A DNA stretch of 64,000 nucleotides, taken from Sphingomonadales bacterium (GTDB taxonomy: Bacteria; Pseudomonadota; Alphaproteobacteria; Sphingomonadales; Kordiimonadaceae). The notes under the pieces are model-generated. The model searched no databases. It saw only the letters and a program-made list of their open reading frames with translations, and was not told the origin of the DNA. The stretch covers positions 1 to 64,000 of the forward strand of contig JAALKD010000010.1 of NCBI GenBank assembly GCA_011088215.1. Reading direction: 5' to 3'. The translations under genes and the position numbers were made by a program. Positions 1 through 8,782 of this stretch are shown piece after piece (the stretch's first letter is position 1; every line of letters begins with the position of its first letter).

Positions 1-560
<560 letters not shown>

Positions 561-633
561 GAATGAAACACGCGACCGATAAAGCGGCAGTAATTATGCA
601 GCCAAACAAAATCGACCCAACAGGAGATGTGCG

Positions 634-1425
634 ATGCACAGCAGGTTAATCAAAAATTTGACCCTTGGAACTGCAATGATTGCCCTTGCGGCTTGCGGCA
701 GCATTGACCGGGTTGGCAACATAGGCAAAGCACCTGAGCTTACTCCAATTAAGGATATAAAAGCGCCGCTAACGCAGCGCTCGATCAGCCTACCTATGCC
801 CGACAACACGCCGTCTCGTCATGAAGCGAATTCATTGTGGCGAACCGGGGCGCGGGCATTTTTCAAAGACCAACGTGCCGCCCGTGTTGGTGATATCGTA
901 ACTGTCAACATTGCGATTTCGGACAACGCCCAGATCGGCAACACGACAACACGCGCCCGCACATCTGCTGAAAATGCAGGATTAGATAACTTCCTGGGAT
1001 TGGAAGCTACATTGCCTCGAGCGATATTCGGTGAAAACCCTTCTGCTGGCGGCGCTAGCGAAGCTGGTCGCAATGCTTTTAGTCCTGGTGCTCTGGTCGG
1101 AGCAGATTCGACAAGTTCCTACAACGGCAGCGGCACAGTAAACCGCAGCGAAGCAATCAATATGACTGTCGCCGCAATCGTGACCGATGCTTTGCCCAAC
1201 GGTAATATGGTTATCCAGGGCCGTCAGGAAGTACGAGTGAATTTTGAAAAACGCGAGCTTCTGCTCGCAGGAATTGTGCGCCCGGAAGACATTTCTTCCT
1301 CGAACACAATAGCCCACACCCAAATCGCCGAGGCAAGAATTTCCTACGGCGGCAAAGGGCAAATTACCGATGTCCAACAGCCACGTTATGGGACCCAACT
1401 GTATGACATCGTATTCCCATTCTAG
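634..1425 (+). CDS. flgH: Flagellar L-ring protein FlgH
   Basis: FlgH forms the outer-membrane L-ring around the flagellar rod. The 263-residue product has a lipoprotein signal ending in LAAC-G with Cys21 as the lipidated residue, the central RVGDIVTVNI segment typical of FlgH, and the conserved C-terminal pattern YGGKGQI...YDIVFPF. An AGGAG ribosome site (620-624) precedes the ATG. The gene follows flgA in the same direction, and a strong hairpin terminator lies about 90 bases after the stop, so this is likely the last gene of its operon. Confidence 0.95.
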   Translation: MHSRLIKNLTLGTAMIALAACGSIDRVGNIGKAPELTPIKDIKAPLTQRSISLPMPDNTPSRHEANSLWRTGARAFFKDQRAARVGDIVTVNIAISDNAQIGNTTTRARTSAENAGLDNFLGLEATLPRAIFGENPSAGGASEAGRNAFSPGALVGADSTSSYNGSGTVNRSEAINMTVAAIVTDALPNGNMVIQGRQEVRVNFEKRELLLAGIVRPEDISSSNTIAHTQIAEARISYGGKGQITDVQQPRYGTQLYDIVFPF

Positions 1426-1513
1426 TAACAGCAGGAGGTGCTAGCTAAAGAAAACTACTTACCGAGATATTTAATAAAGCCAACTTGAATTCTGCATGTG
1501 GTATACTTGCAGT

Positions 1514-1550
1514 GGCCGGTGACCCAGAAATGGGACCGGCCTTTTTTTTT
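1514..1550 (+). terminator. Rho-independent terminator after flgH
   Basis: The arms GGCCGGT and ACCGGCC, extended by CCCA/TGGG across a 2-base bulge, close on a GAAA tetraloop and are followed by nine T residues. This is a textbook intrinsic terminator for the rightward flgA-flgH transcript. Confidence 0.9.
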
Positions 1551-1554
1551 GCGC

Positions 1555-1577
1555 AAAAAAAAGGGAGCCAAAGCCCC
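1555..1577 (-). terminator. Rho-independent terminator after dksA
   Basis: Read on the minus strand, GGGGC-TTTG-GCTCC forms a short stem followed by eight T residues. It sits 30 bases past the dksA stop and back-to-back with the flgH terminator, so the two convergent units are insulated from each other. Confidence 0.7.
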
Positions 1578-1607
1578 CTCATATTCATAACAACTTCGCA
1601 CTCAAAT

Positions 1608-2039
1608 TTAGTCGTCGCGGTGAACTTTTTCAGCGCGCTCATGCGCTTCCTGTGCTTCAATAGTCATTGTAGCGATGGGACGAGCATCCAGTCTGCGGAG
1701 GCTAATAGGTTCACCTGTTACCTCACAGTAACCATATTCGCCCTCTTCAATACGACGAAGTGCTGAATCGATCTTGGAAACAAGTTTACGTTGACGATCT
1801 CGGGTACGAAGTTCAACCGACCAATCAGTTTCAGACGACGCTCGGTCAGCTACATCAGGTTCGCGCAGATTATCTTCCTGCAAGTTTTGCAAGGTTTCTG
1901 CGGACTCTCTTTGAATATCGTCTTTCCAATCGTTCAGTTTGCGACGAAAATACTCCTGCTGTCTCGGATTCATAAAATCCTCTTCCGATGACGGCATGTA
2001 ATTTTTCGGCAATTTAACCCCTGAATTTGTCTCGGACAT
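1608..2039 (-). CDS. dksA: RNA polymerase-binding transcription factor DksA
   Basis: DksA binds the secondary channel of RNA polymerase and works with ppGpp. The 143-residue product has the N-terminal coiled-coil part (about 25-105), with the acidic tip in the region of EPDVADRASSE, and the C-terminal finger YGYCEVTGEPI. Only one cysteine of the classical four-Cys zinc finger is present; this is a usual state in alphaproteobacterial DksA and implies a finger that does not hold zinc in the normal way. It lies alone between flgH and fliX on the opposite strand. Confidence 0.93.
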   Translation of the reverse strand: MSETNSGVKLPKNYMPSSEEDFMNPRQQEYFRRKLNDWKDDIQRESAETLQNLQEDNLREPDVADRASSETDWSVELRTRDRQRKLVSKIDSALRRIEEGEYGYCEVTGEPISLRRLDARPIATMTIEAQEAHERAEKVHRDD

Positions 2040-2197
2040 AGTTACTCCCTAACAAACGCTTTCGTCTACTATCCCTCGGGTCACCCCAAAAAGGCTGCGC
2101 GCTTTATAGAGTTTTCTCGGTTCCGAAACAAGATGAATTATTGACATAAAAAATGTCGTGGGAATTAAGTAATAATTGGATAAACTATCTAGTTGAA

Positions 2198-2632
2198 TTA
2201 CAAACCTAATTTCGCCAATTCAACTTCTGCGCGAAGCTCAATATCATCCAGAATCTCGCGTAAGCGATCATCATTTTTCAATGAGCCGTCAGCGTTTTGG
2301 CGTTGATTGCGCGCCATGTCTGCCAAACTCCGCAGGCTGGATTCCGAGATAGCGCCCAGTAAAATTCCCTTGCGGACTTCTTCAAGTAATTCGAGCATCT
2401 CATTAGCCCGAGCGAGGCCCTTAGAACGGCCATCCGTACTATCTGGAACTTCTTGCAGGGACAACAACGCGTCCAGGTGCGTCAATGGTGCTGCGCCACC
2501 AACATTTTGCGGCGCATCTGAAGCATCAGACGAATCGAGCTTGCGTGAGAATTCGCCTGTTCCGGCTGAATGCTGTTTCGATGTCTTTTTCAAAGACTTA
2601 GAGTGAATCTGACCTGGGCCGCTTATCTTCAT
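2198..2632 (-). CDS. fliX: Flagellar assembly regulator FliX
   Basis: The 144-residue protein matches FliX in length, in its start MKISGPGQ, in a Ser/Gly-rich linker (about 20-50), and in a helical C-terminal half ending REILDDIELRAEVELAKLGL. In Caulobacter, FliX couples completion of the early flagellar structure to late gene expression by acting on the sigma-54 activator FlbD. It is divergent from flgI, the same arrangement as in Caulobacter, which supports the call. FlbD itself is not in the window. Confidence 0.88.
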   Translation of the reverse strand: MKISGPGQIHSKSLKKTSKQHSAGTGEFSRKLDSSDASDAPQNVGGAAPLTHLDALLSLQEVPDSTDGRSKGLARANEMLELLEEVRKGILLGAISESSLRSLADMARNQRQNADGSLKNDDRLREILDDIELRAEVELAKLGL

Positions 2633-2771
2633 GTGTCCAATCTAAGCGCTTGCACTTGTCAGAGCAAGTCTTGCAGCGTTTGTCCGGCAAATAATTCCTT
2701 TTATGAGTCGTAAACCACGAAAGCGTTCTTTTTATTGCAATGGTTTCAAAGCATTACACCCATTACAATAT

Positions 2772-2787
2772 TGGCACGAATTTCGCT
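2772..2787 (+). promoter_or_regulatory. Sigma-54 promoter of flgI
   Basis: TGGCAC-N5-TCGC matches the -24/-12 consensus with one change in the -12 element. It lies 59 bases upstream of the flgI ATG at 2846. Its presence also shows that the longer upstream in-frame start at 2735 would put the promoter inside the gene. Confidence 0.75.
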
Positions 2788-2845
2788 TTTATACGCATCA
2801 ATAGTAGTGACTCGCCTGACAAGTAGGCAAACAAGGACATTAGCA

Positions 2846-3973
2846 ATGCATCGCACAGCAAAAACATTGAGTTTCCTCACTCTGGCACTATCGACCCTGC
2901 TGTTCGCTGTTCAGTCAGCACAGGCCACGCCGTCACGCATCAAAGACATCATCGCTATTGAAGGCATCCGGGAAAACCAACTGATTGGTTATGGTCTGGT
3001 CGTAGGGCTCAACGGAACCGGTGACACATTCTTGAATGTACCTTACACCCAGCAGAGCCTGACTGCCATGTTGGAACGTTTGGGCGTCAACGCCAAAGAA
3101 ACCGTGATGCGGCCCGAGAATGTAGCTGCGGTAATGGTAACTGCCAACTTGCCTTCTTTTGCACGTCAAGGGACGCGCATTGATGTGTCGGTTAGTTCGC
3201 TCGGTGACGCGGAAGACCTTAAGGGTGGCACTCTGATCGCAACTCCCCTACTGGGTGCCGACGGCGAGGTTTACTCAGTGGCACAAGGCGCTGTGGCAGT
3301 TGCTGGTTTCAGCGCACAGGGTGAAGCAGCAAGCATTGTGCAAGGCGTACCCACAAACGGGCGGATTGCAAACGGCGGTATCGTCGAGCGCGAGCTGCCC
3401 TTTGAATTGTCCGACATGAATTCAGTAAAACTTTCGCTGCATAACCCAGACCTGACAACAGCACGTAGGATCACAGCAGCGATAAACAAAAACCTTAAAA
3501 TGTCGCTTGCCCGCACACTTGACCCAGCAACAATTCAGCTCGAACGGCCTATCGGCCATCCTTTGGCTATGGTCGACATTTTAACTAACATTGAACAGCT
3601 GGCAATCACTCCTGACCAGCGAGCCCGCGTTATCATTGACGAACGTACCGGTATCATTGTTATCGGCGCAGAAGTGCGCATCAATTCCGTCGCCATTGCA
3701 CAGGGTAACCTGACGATTAGCATCACAGAAGAACCACAGGTATCACAGCCAGGCGCATTTGCTCAGGGCGGCCAAACACAAGTCGTTAACCGCACCGGCA
3801 TTGAAGTTGACGATGGCAGTGACAAGCGCCTTACAGTTCTTGCACCTGCAGTTACCTTGCAAGATCTGGTGGACGGTCTGAACGCACTGGGCATTGGCCC
3901 GCGCGATATGATCTCTATCCTACAGGCCATAAAAGCTTCCGGTGCCATGCAAGCCGAAATTCAGGTGATGTAA
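2846..3973 (+). CDS. flgI: Flagellar P-ring protein FlgI
   Basis: FlgI forms the periplasmic P-ring around the rod. The 375-residue product has a cleavable signal peptide (cleavage expected after AQA at about 27), the highly conserved GYGLVVGLNGTGD motif, and the C-terminal IGPRDMISILQAIKASGAM typical of the family. I chose the ATG at 2846, which has AAGGAC 8 bases upstream and gives a correct signal peptide; the in-frame start at 2735 adds non-conserved residues and crosses the sigma-54 promoter. The stop overlaps the next ATG by one base (TAATG), so translation is coupled. Confidence 0.95.
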   Translation: MHRTAKTLSFLTLALSTLLFAVQSAQATPSRIKDIIAIEGIRENQLIGYGLVVGLNGTGDTFLNVPYTQQSLTAMLERLGVNAKETVMRPENVAAVMVTANLPSFARQGTRIDVSVSSLGDAEDLKGGTLIATPLLGADGEVYSVAQGAVAVAGFSAQGEAASIVQGVPTNGRIANGGIVERELPFELSDMNSVKLSLHNPDLTTARRITAAINKNLKMSLARTLDPATIQLERPIGHPLAMVDILTNIEQLAITPDQRARVIIDERTGIIVIGAEVRINSVAIAQGNLTISITEEPQVSQPGAFAQGGQTQVVNRTGIEVDDGSDKRLTVLAPAVTLQDLVDGLNALGIGPRDMISILQAIKASGAMQAEIQVM

Positions 3974-4305
3974 TGCAAGCGCTGACCGTAAATGCGGCTC
4001 AAGGCCAGTTGATAGACGCCCAACTTAAGGCGTCACAGTCTGGCATGAACACCGACCGCTACCGCGGCATGGACAAAGCAACCGCTCGAGAAGCTGCACA
4101 GCAGTTCGAAGCGGTGTTTCTGTCACAGATGCTGGCACCAATGTTCGAAACTGTCCCAACAGACAGTTTTATGGGCGGCGGCCACGCTGAAAGTGTTTAC
4201 CGCGGAATGATGGTCGAAGAAATGGGTAAGTCTCTTTCTAAACAAGGTGGTATTGGAATCGCAGATTCTGTGTACCGGGAAATCCTTAAACTTCAGGAGG
4301 GATAG
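3973..4305 (+). CDS. flgJ: Rod-binding protein, FlgJ N-terminal domain type
   Basis: A 110-residue protein made only of the rod-binding domain of FlgJ, with the family pattern EAAQQFEAVFLSQML...SVYRGMMVEEMGKSL...GGIGIADSVYREIL. Enteric FlgJ adds a C-terminal peptidoglycan hydrolase that is absent here; the short form is normal in alphaproteobacteria, where the muramidase is a separate protein. It overlaps flgI by one base and runs straight into the next gene, so flgI, flgJ and the FlgN-like gene form one operon. Confidence 0.9.
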   Translation: MQALTVNAAQGQLIDAQLKASQSGMNTDRYRGMDKATAREAAQQFEAVFLSQMLAPMFETVPTDSFMGGGHAESVYRGMMVEEMGKSLSKQGGIGIADSVYREILKLQEG

Positions 4306-4788
4306 ATGGTACAATCAAGTCCTAATCTTCCGGAAGACCTGAAACCGTTTGAGGCCAAACTTACTGGTCCAAGTGCAAAGCTGGTCAAATTAACCAGATC
4401 ACTATGCGATTTAATTTCCCGCGAGACCGCTCTTCTCCGTGACCGCGAAACCAAAGCAGCGCAGTCCTTGCACGGGGAAAAAAGTAAACTCATCGCAGAA
4501 TACAAAAACACCATGAACCAGCTTCAAGTGAATGAGCATTTGCTAGGCGCTAAAGATTCCGGTGAGCGTAAATATATCAAGTTCATTACTGACCAGCTTC
4601 GGGAAATCATCCGCGACCATGCCCGGCTTGTGCTGCGGCTGAAATCAGTCGCAGAGGGCCTTATAAAAAGCGTTGGCGAGGAAGTTGCGAAGCAAAACCG
4701 GCCTATTGTGGCCTATGGAAACAATGCAGCTTACCAGGTTTCTCGCGCGGCTAAGCCTATGTCACTCAGCCTCAACCAGGTTATTTGA
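4306..4788 (+). CDS. FlgN-like flagellar export chaperone (probable)
   Basis: A 160-residue, almost entirely helical, charged protein. Length, heptad-like helical content (about 20-130) and position directly after flgJ fit FlgN, the cytosolic chaperone of the hook-junction proteins FlgK and FlgL. No motif is decisive, and it could be a lineage-specific flagellar protein such as FlbY. The start ATG directly abuts the flgJ stop, with AGGAGG in the flgJ end as its ribosome site. Confidence 0.55.
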   Translation: MVQSSPNLPEDLKPFEAKLTGPSAKLVKLTRSLCDLISRETALLRDRETKAAQSLHGEKSKLIAEYKNTMNQLQVNEHLLGAKDSGERKYIKFITDQLREIIRDHARLVLRLKSVAEGLIKSVGEEVAKQNRPIVAYGNNAAYQVSRAAKPMSLSLNQVI

Positions 4789-4789
4789 T

Positions 4790-5131
4790 ATGACAGTTAA
4801 TGGCCCACAAACACCGGTCATTTCCCCCAATATAAATACAGTAAATTCTCCAGCCCTATCCCCGCACGGTAAGCCCGCAGTGCAACAATCCACAAGAAGC
4901 TTTCTAAACGAACTTGCCAGAGCGGTATCTACGCAAACAAAAAACGAAACACGAAGCACTCAATCAATCGCAAATACGTCAACTGCCCTGCGCAGTGGTG
5001 TCTTTTCTCCCGCTTCGATTGGCGCGGCTGCTCCGGCATTTGGCTCATCATCAGCGAGCGGCGGCAAAGCCACGGCAAAAAAACGTTCTGCCCGAAAAAA
5101 AACGCCCGTCTCTCCCTCCAAACTTTCCTAA
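4790..5131 (+). CDS. Small low-complexity protein of unknown function, end of flgI operon
   Basis: A 113-residue protein rich in Ser, Thr, Ala and Pro with a very basic tail (KATAKKRSARKKTP). I do not recognise it. The ATG at 4790 lies one base after the preceding stop, so it belongs to the flgI operon; the alternative upstream start at 4673 would run 116 bases into the FlgN-like gene. It is probably disordered and its function is open. Confidence 0.55.
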   Translation: MTVNGPQTPVISPNINTVNSPALSPHGKPAVQQSTRSFLNELARAVSTQTKNETRSTQSIANTSTALRSGVFSPASIGAAAPAFGSSSASGGKATAKKRSARKKTPVSPSKLS

Positions 5132-5316
5132 GACTCATTTATTTTGTGCCCGTCCCTGGCTGATGCGTCTCATCTCCCTCAGCCAACTCGGCAGATCTTG
5201 CAGTTTCAGGTCATACTCATCTGTTTACTTCGCTGAAATTTTTTCCCGTCAAAGCCATTCAGATTCTGTCTTTCTTAAAAGTACAATAAAAACATAAGCT
5301 TATGCATACAAAAAAT

Positions 5317-5332
5317 TGGCACACCTCTTGCT
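5317..5332 (+). promoter_or_regulatory. Sigma-54 promoter of first flagellin
   Basis: TGGCAC-N5-TTGCT is a perfect -24/-12 element, 60 bases upstream of the flagellin ATG at 5393. The leader holds only a small CCGG-GATA-CCGG hairpin (5349-5360), unlike the tandem A-loop hairpins of the flagellins at 30-33 kb. Confidence 0.92.
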
Positions 5333-5392
5333 AATTACTGTTCATGCCGGGATACCGGTTTATTTTGAAACGTCATAAACAGGAGAGGTTAA

Positions 5393-6223
5393 ATGGCCTT
5401 TTCAATTAATGTAAACGCCAGCGCACTAAGCGCTTTGCGTAATTTGAACCAAACAAGTAACGACCTGGGTGACACTCAAACGAGGATCAATACCGGGCTA
5501 AGAATTTCATCAGCTAAAGACAATGCTGCGGTATTTTCAATTGCGCAAAAATTGCGTAGTGATCTACGCGGTCTGTCAGCTGTAGGCCAGTCTTTGGACC
5601 GCGGATTGTCAACTGTCGATGTTGCCCTTGCAGCCGCCAGCGCAGTATCTGATCTTCTTCTTGAAATGAAGGAAAAAGCAGTTGCCGCAGCTGACCAAGG
5701 CCTTGATGTAACCAGTCGGACAGCTCTATCGCAGGACTTCACCTCCCTTCGTGATCAGATCACGTCAGTGGTGAATAATGCAGAATTTAACGGCACAAAC
5801 CTAATCGACGGCGGCACTGACGCAATTGTCGCCATTACCAATGCCGATGCAACGCAAACATTGACGGTGCAGCATCAAACGCTGACATTGGGAAGTGCAA
5901 ATATTCCAATTACTGCGGCACAAGCCATTGCCACACAAACAACTGCCGCCGCCGCAGTGACAGATATATCCAACGCGATCGACAATCTTAACTCTGCGCT
6001 GACCAAGCTGGGCTCTGGTTCTACTGCGCTTGAACAAAGTCGGAATTTCACAGGCCAACTTTCAGACGTTATTGAAATTGGCATCGGTAACCTGGTTGAT
6101 GCAGATTTGGCTAAAGAGAGCGCAAATTTGCAGGCACTGCAGGTTAAACAACAGCTTGGTATTCAGGCGCTTTCAATCGCCAACCAGTCGCCGCAATCAA
6201 TTCTCTCCCTCTTCCAGGGATAG
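5393..6223 (+). CDS. Flagellin (distal copy)
   Basis: A 276-residue flagellin with both conserved ends that form the D0/D1 coiled core: N-terminal AFSINVNASALSALRNLNQT and C-terminal [20 protein letters not shown]. The centre is short (about 145-190), so it lacks large outer domains, as is common in alphaproteobacterial flagellins. It is clearly more divergent from the three flagellins at 30-33 kb than those are from one another. AGGAGAGG precedes the ATG. It has its own sigma-54 promoter and a downstream hairpin, so it is a single-gene unit. Confidence 0.96.
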   Translation: MAFSINVNASALSALRNLNQTSNDLGDTQTRINTGLRISSAKDNAAVFSIAQKLRSDLRGLSAVGQSLDRGLSTVDVALAAASAVSDLLLEMKEKAVAAADQGLDVTSRTALSQDFTSLRDQITSVVNNAEFNGTNLIDGGTDAIVAITNADATQTLTVQHQTLTLGSANIPITAAQAIATQTTAAAAVTDISNAIDNLNSALTKLGSGSTALEQSRNFTGQLSDVIEIGIGNLVDADLAKESANLQALQVKQQLGIQALSIANQSPQSILSLFQG

Positions 6224-6265
6224 AGGCAGCCTAATAGCTACCAATTTATGACATTTCAGCTCATT

Positions 6266-6303
6266 GACCTTCATGCAGATCAGCATGGAGGTCGTGGGCT
6301 TTT
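6266..6303 (+). terminator. Terminator-like hairpin after first flagellin
   Basis: GACCTTCATG and CATGGAGGTC form a 10-bp stem (one G-U pair) with loop CAGATCAG, followed a few bases later by CTTTTC. It is a plausible terminator with a weak T tract. Confidence 0.6.
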
Positions 6304-6467
6304 CTTCGGGGTTACATAGAGGTACATGCGTAACGCGCGTGAACTAGTTTAAACTTCTAATATTTGTACCAGACTAAACACCGCTAAATTGCAGGCACCG
6401 CAAAGTAAGGGGGCTTGGGCCGACAACAGTCGACTGTATCGTATAAAACTGCCGTTAGTTTTATGTG

Positions 6468-7661
6468 CTAATGAGTTAGAGCCTGATGCAGCCCAGCGAC
6501 AACACGCATGACATCAGCCTCCTCCATAGCAGGGAAGATCGGCAAACTAAGTGCCCGTTGATAATAAAACTGTGCGCCCGGCAAGTCCTGTTCCCCATAT
6601 CGTTCAGTGTAATAGGGCTGGCTTGACACCGGCACATAATGCACTTGCGTACCAATTCCCTTGGCCGCCAGTTCATTCATAATCGCCGCCCTGTCCTTAT
6701 CAACTGCGTTAAAATCGATCTGCACGGCATACAAATGCCATGCTGACAGGCACGCGGCTGAACGGTCGATCGGCTTTAAGTGATTTGAGAAACCGGACAG
6801 GTGTTTGTCGTACCAATCAGCTATCTGTCGTCTTTTAGCGATAAACGTCGGAAGTTTCCCAAGCTGGCTTAAACCTAGCGCACACTGAATATCTGTTGCA
6901 CGGTAATTATAGCCTAGCATTTGCATCTCATAATACCAGGGATTGGAGCTGCCATCGGCGGCGAACCCCTCAGCTGGGCTTTGCCATTCGTCCGGTGTTT
7001 TTTCCATTGCGTGGCCCCGCAGCATTCGCATGTACTGGGCAGCAACCGGGTCGGATGTTGTGATCACACCCCCTTCGCCCATGGCGATTGATTTCACTGG
7101 GTGTAGTGAAAAAGTGCCAAAATCTTCGAACTGCCCATCACCGGGTTTCCCGTCCGCGATATAATCCGCGCCGAGCGCATGGCAGCAATCGGTGATAATT
7201 TTAATATCATTAGCACAGGCAAATTCAGCCATTTCAGCCATCTCGCCGGACTGACCATTCATGTGTACTGGCAATACTGCGGCGGGCTTTCTGATCGAAC
7301 TAGCGACCGCGCGTTTGAACCCGTCCAGCGACATCAGGCCACTGTAGGGGTCAACATCGGCGAAACAAACCTCCGCCCCGGTCATGCGAACAGCGTTGGC
7401 CGTAGCCAAAAAAGTTATCGAGGGCACGACCGCAATATCGCCCTCTTTCAAACCGGCAGCCATTACCGCTAAATGCAGGGCCGCGGTACCGTTGGAGCAA
7501 ACTACAGCTTCCTTGGCGCCAATATACGCTGCGAAGGCACTCTCAAATTCGGCAATTTTCGGGCCACAAGTCAGTGGTCCATTCGTCAGAACATCAACAA
7601 CTGCGTCAATATCTGTTTGGTCAACGGTATGACGGCCATATGGTAGAAAGTCGTCGGTCAC
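6468..7661 (-). CDS. pseC: UDP-4-amino-sugar aminotransferase PseC (FlmB type)
   Basis: A 397-residue DegT/DnrJ/EryC1/StrS-family PLP aminotransferase. The start LPYGRHTVDQTDIDAVVDVL and the GPLTCGP segment are typical of PseC, which aminates the 4-keto sugar made by PseB. The PLP lysine is Lys190 in FSLHPVKSIAMGEGG, and Asp158 in the IITDCCHALGA motif holds the ring nitrogen. It is the last gene of the leftward series, 6 bases after pseB, giving the classical pseB-pseC pair (flmA-flmB in Caulobacter). Role: second step of CMP-pseudaminic acid synthesis. Confidence 0.9.
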   Translation of the reverse strand: MTDDFLPYGRHTVDQTDIDAVVDVLTNGPLTCGPKIAEFESAFAAYIGAKEAVVCSNGTAALHLAVMAAGLKEGDIAVVPSITFLATANAVRMTGAEVCFADVDPYSGLMSLDGFKRAVASSIRKPAAVLPVHMNGQSGEMAEMAEFACANDIKIITDCCHALGADYIADGKPGDGQFEDFGTFSLHPVKSIAMGEGGVITTSDPVAAQYMRMLRGHAMEKTPDEWQSPAEGFAADGSSNPWYYEMQMLGYNYRATDIQCALGLSQLGKLPTFIAKRRQIADWYDKHLSGFSNHLKPIDRSAACLSAWHLYAVQIDFNAVDKDRAAIMNELAAKGIGTQVHYVPVSSQPYYTERYGEQDLPGAQFYYQRALSLPIFPAMEEADVMRVVAGLHQALTH

Positions 7662-7667
7662 GCTAGG

Positions 7668-8705
7668 CTACTCGCCTTCGTCAGGGATTGATTCAAGCGT
7701 ATCGCGCAGCGCACCAACCGTCATCCACTCTTCATTTTGGTCGCTAGTATACTCGAAATTTTCTTTAACCAGCGGATGACCATCATCTTTATGGGCTGGT
7801 CTCGACCAAAAACTCCATTCGGGCTCTATGATATAGCGATCTCCAAGATCAAGCGTCGTTGGTGCATTATGTTCGGTAATCATCAGTTCATGAAGTTTTT
7901 CACCAGGACGAATTCCAACAATATTGGTTCCCACATCGGGTGCTAAAGCCTTAACCAAGTCAGTAATCAACATGGACGGAATTTTTGGAACAAAAATCTC
8001 GCCGCCACGCATCACATCGATACATGAAATAGTGAAATCGACGGCTTGCTCGAGGGTGATCCAAAAGCGGGTCATACGCTCATCTGTTACAGGCAGCTCT
8101 GTTTGGCCCTCTTTGAGAAGCTTGCGAAAAAAGGGTATGACACTACCGCGGGAACCGAGAACATTACCGTAGCGGACAACTGAAAAACGTGTGTCCGTAC
8201 CGGCTGCCAACGCATTGGCCGCAACAAATATTTTGTCGGACGCCAATTTGCTGGCACCGTAAAAATTTATCGGATTAACGGCTTTATCGGTCGATAGCGC
8301 CAAAACACGACCAACCCCAGCCTGAATCGATGCCTGCACAACATTCTCGGCACCCATCACATTGGTGCGAATACATTCGAAAGGATTATATTCTGCCAAC
8401 GGTACCTGCTTTTGGGCAGCGGCATGAATAACGATGTCAATTCCGCGCATTGCCATGGCAACCCGCTCCATATCCCTGACGTCACCGATAAAGAAGCGAA
8501 CCTTTTTACGGTCTTCTTCATTAATACTGGTCTGTAGCAAAAAATGGTTATATTCGCCGCGGGCAAAAATGATAACCCGCCTGGGGTTATGATGCCGAAG
8601 CAGCTGTTTGAGCATCTTTTTGCCGAACGACCCGGTTCCTCCGGTAATCAAGATCGATTTGCCGTCAAGATCCACGTTCGAACTATCAAAGCCATTTAGC
8701 GCCAT
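7668..8705 (-). CDS. pseB: UDP-GlcNAc 4,6-dehydratase (inverting) PseB (FlmA type)
   Basis: An extended-SDR enzyme of 345 residues. It has the NAD(P) motif TGGTGSFG (21-28), the catalytic STDKA (138-142) and YGASK (Tyr149, Lys153), and the C-terminal IRPGEKLHE signature of the UDP-GlcNAc inverting dehydratases. It converts UDP-GlcNAc to the 4-keto-6-deoxy-L-arabino sugar, the first step of pseudaminic acid synthesis. It is followed directly by pseC. Confidence 0.93.
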   Translation of the reverse strand: MALNGFDSSNVDLDGKSILITGGTGSFGKKMLKQLLRHHNPRRVIIFARGEYNHFLLQTSINEEDRKKVRFFIGDVRDMERVAMAMRGIDIVIHAAAQKQVPLAEYNPFECIRTNVMGAENVVQASIQAGVGRVLALSTDKAVNPINFYGASKLASDKIFVAANALAAGTDTRFSVVRYGNVLGSRGSVIPFFRKLLKEGQTELPVTDERMTRFWITLEQAVDFTISCIDVMRGGEIFVPKIPSMLITDLVKALAPDVGTNIVGIRPGEKLHELMITEHNAPTTLDLGDRYIIEPEWSFWSRPAHKDDGHPLVKENFEYTSDQNEEWMTVGALRDTLESIPDEGE

Positions 8706-8782
8706 GACAATCGCTCCATCTGTTGGCTGCTATATTTAATCAAGGTAACATCCAGAGCAATTCAGAGAAAGAAATTCTTTTA

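Noticed and set aside
2735..2845. N-terminal extension of flgI from an upstream start
   Set aside because: It spans the sigma-54 promoter at 2772 and adds residues before a proper signal peptide; the ATG at 2846 has a ribosome site.
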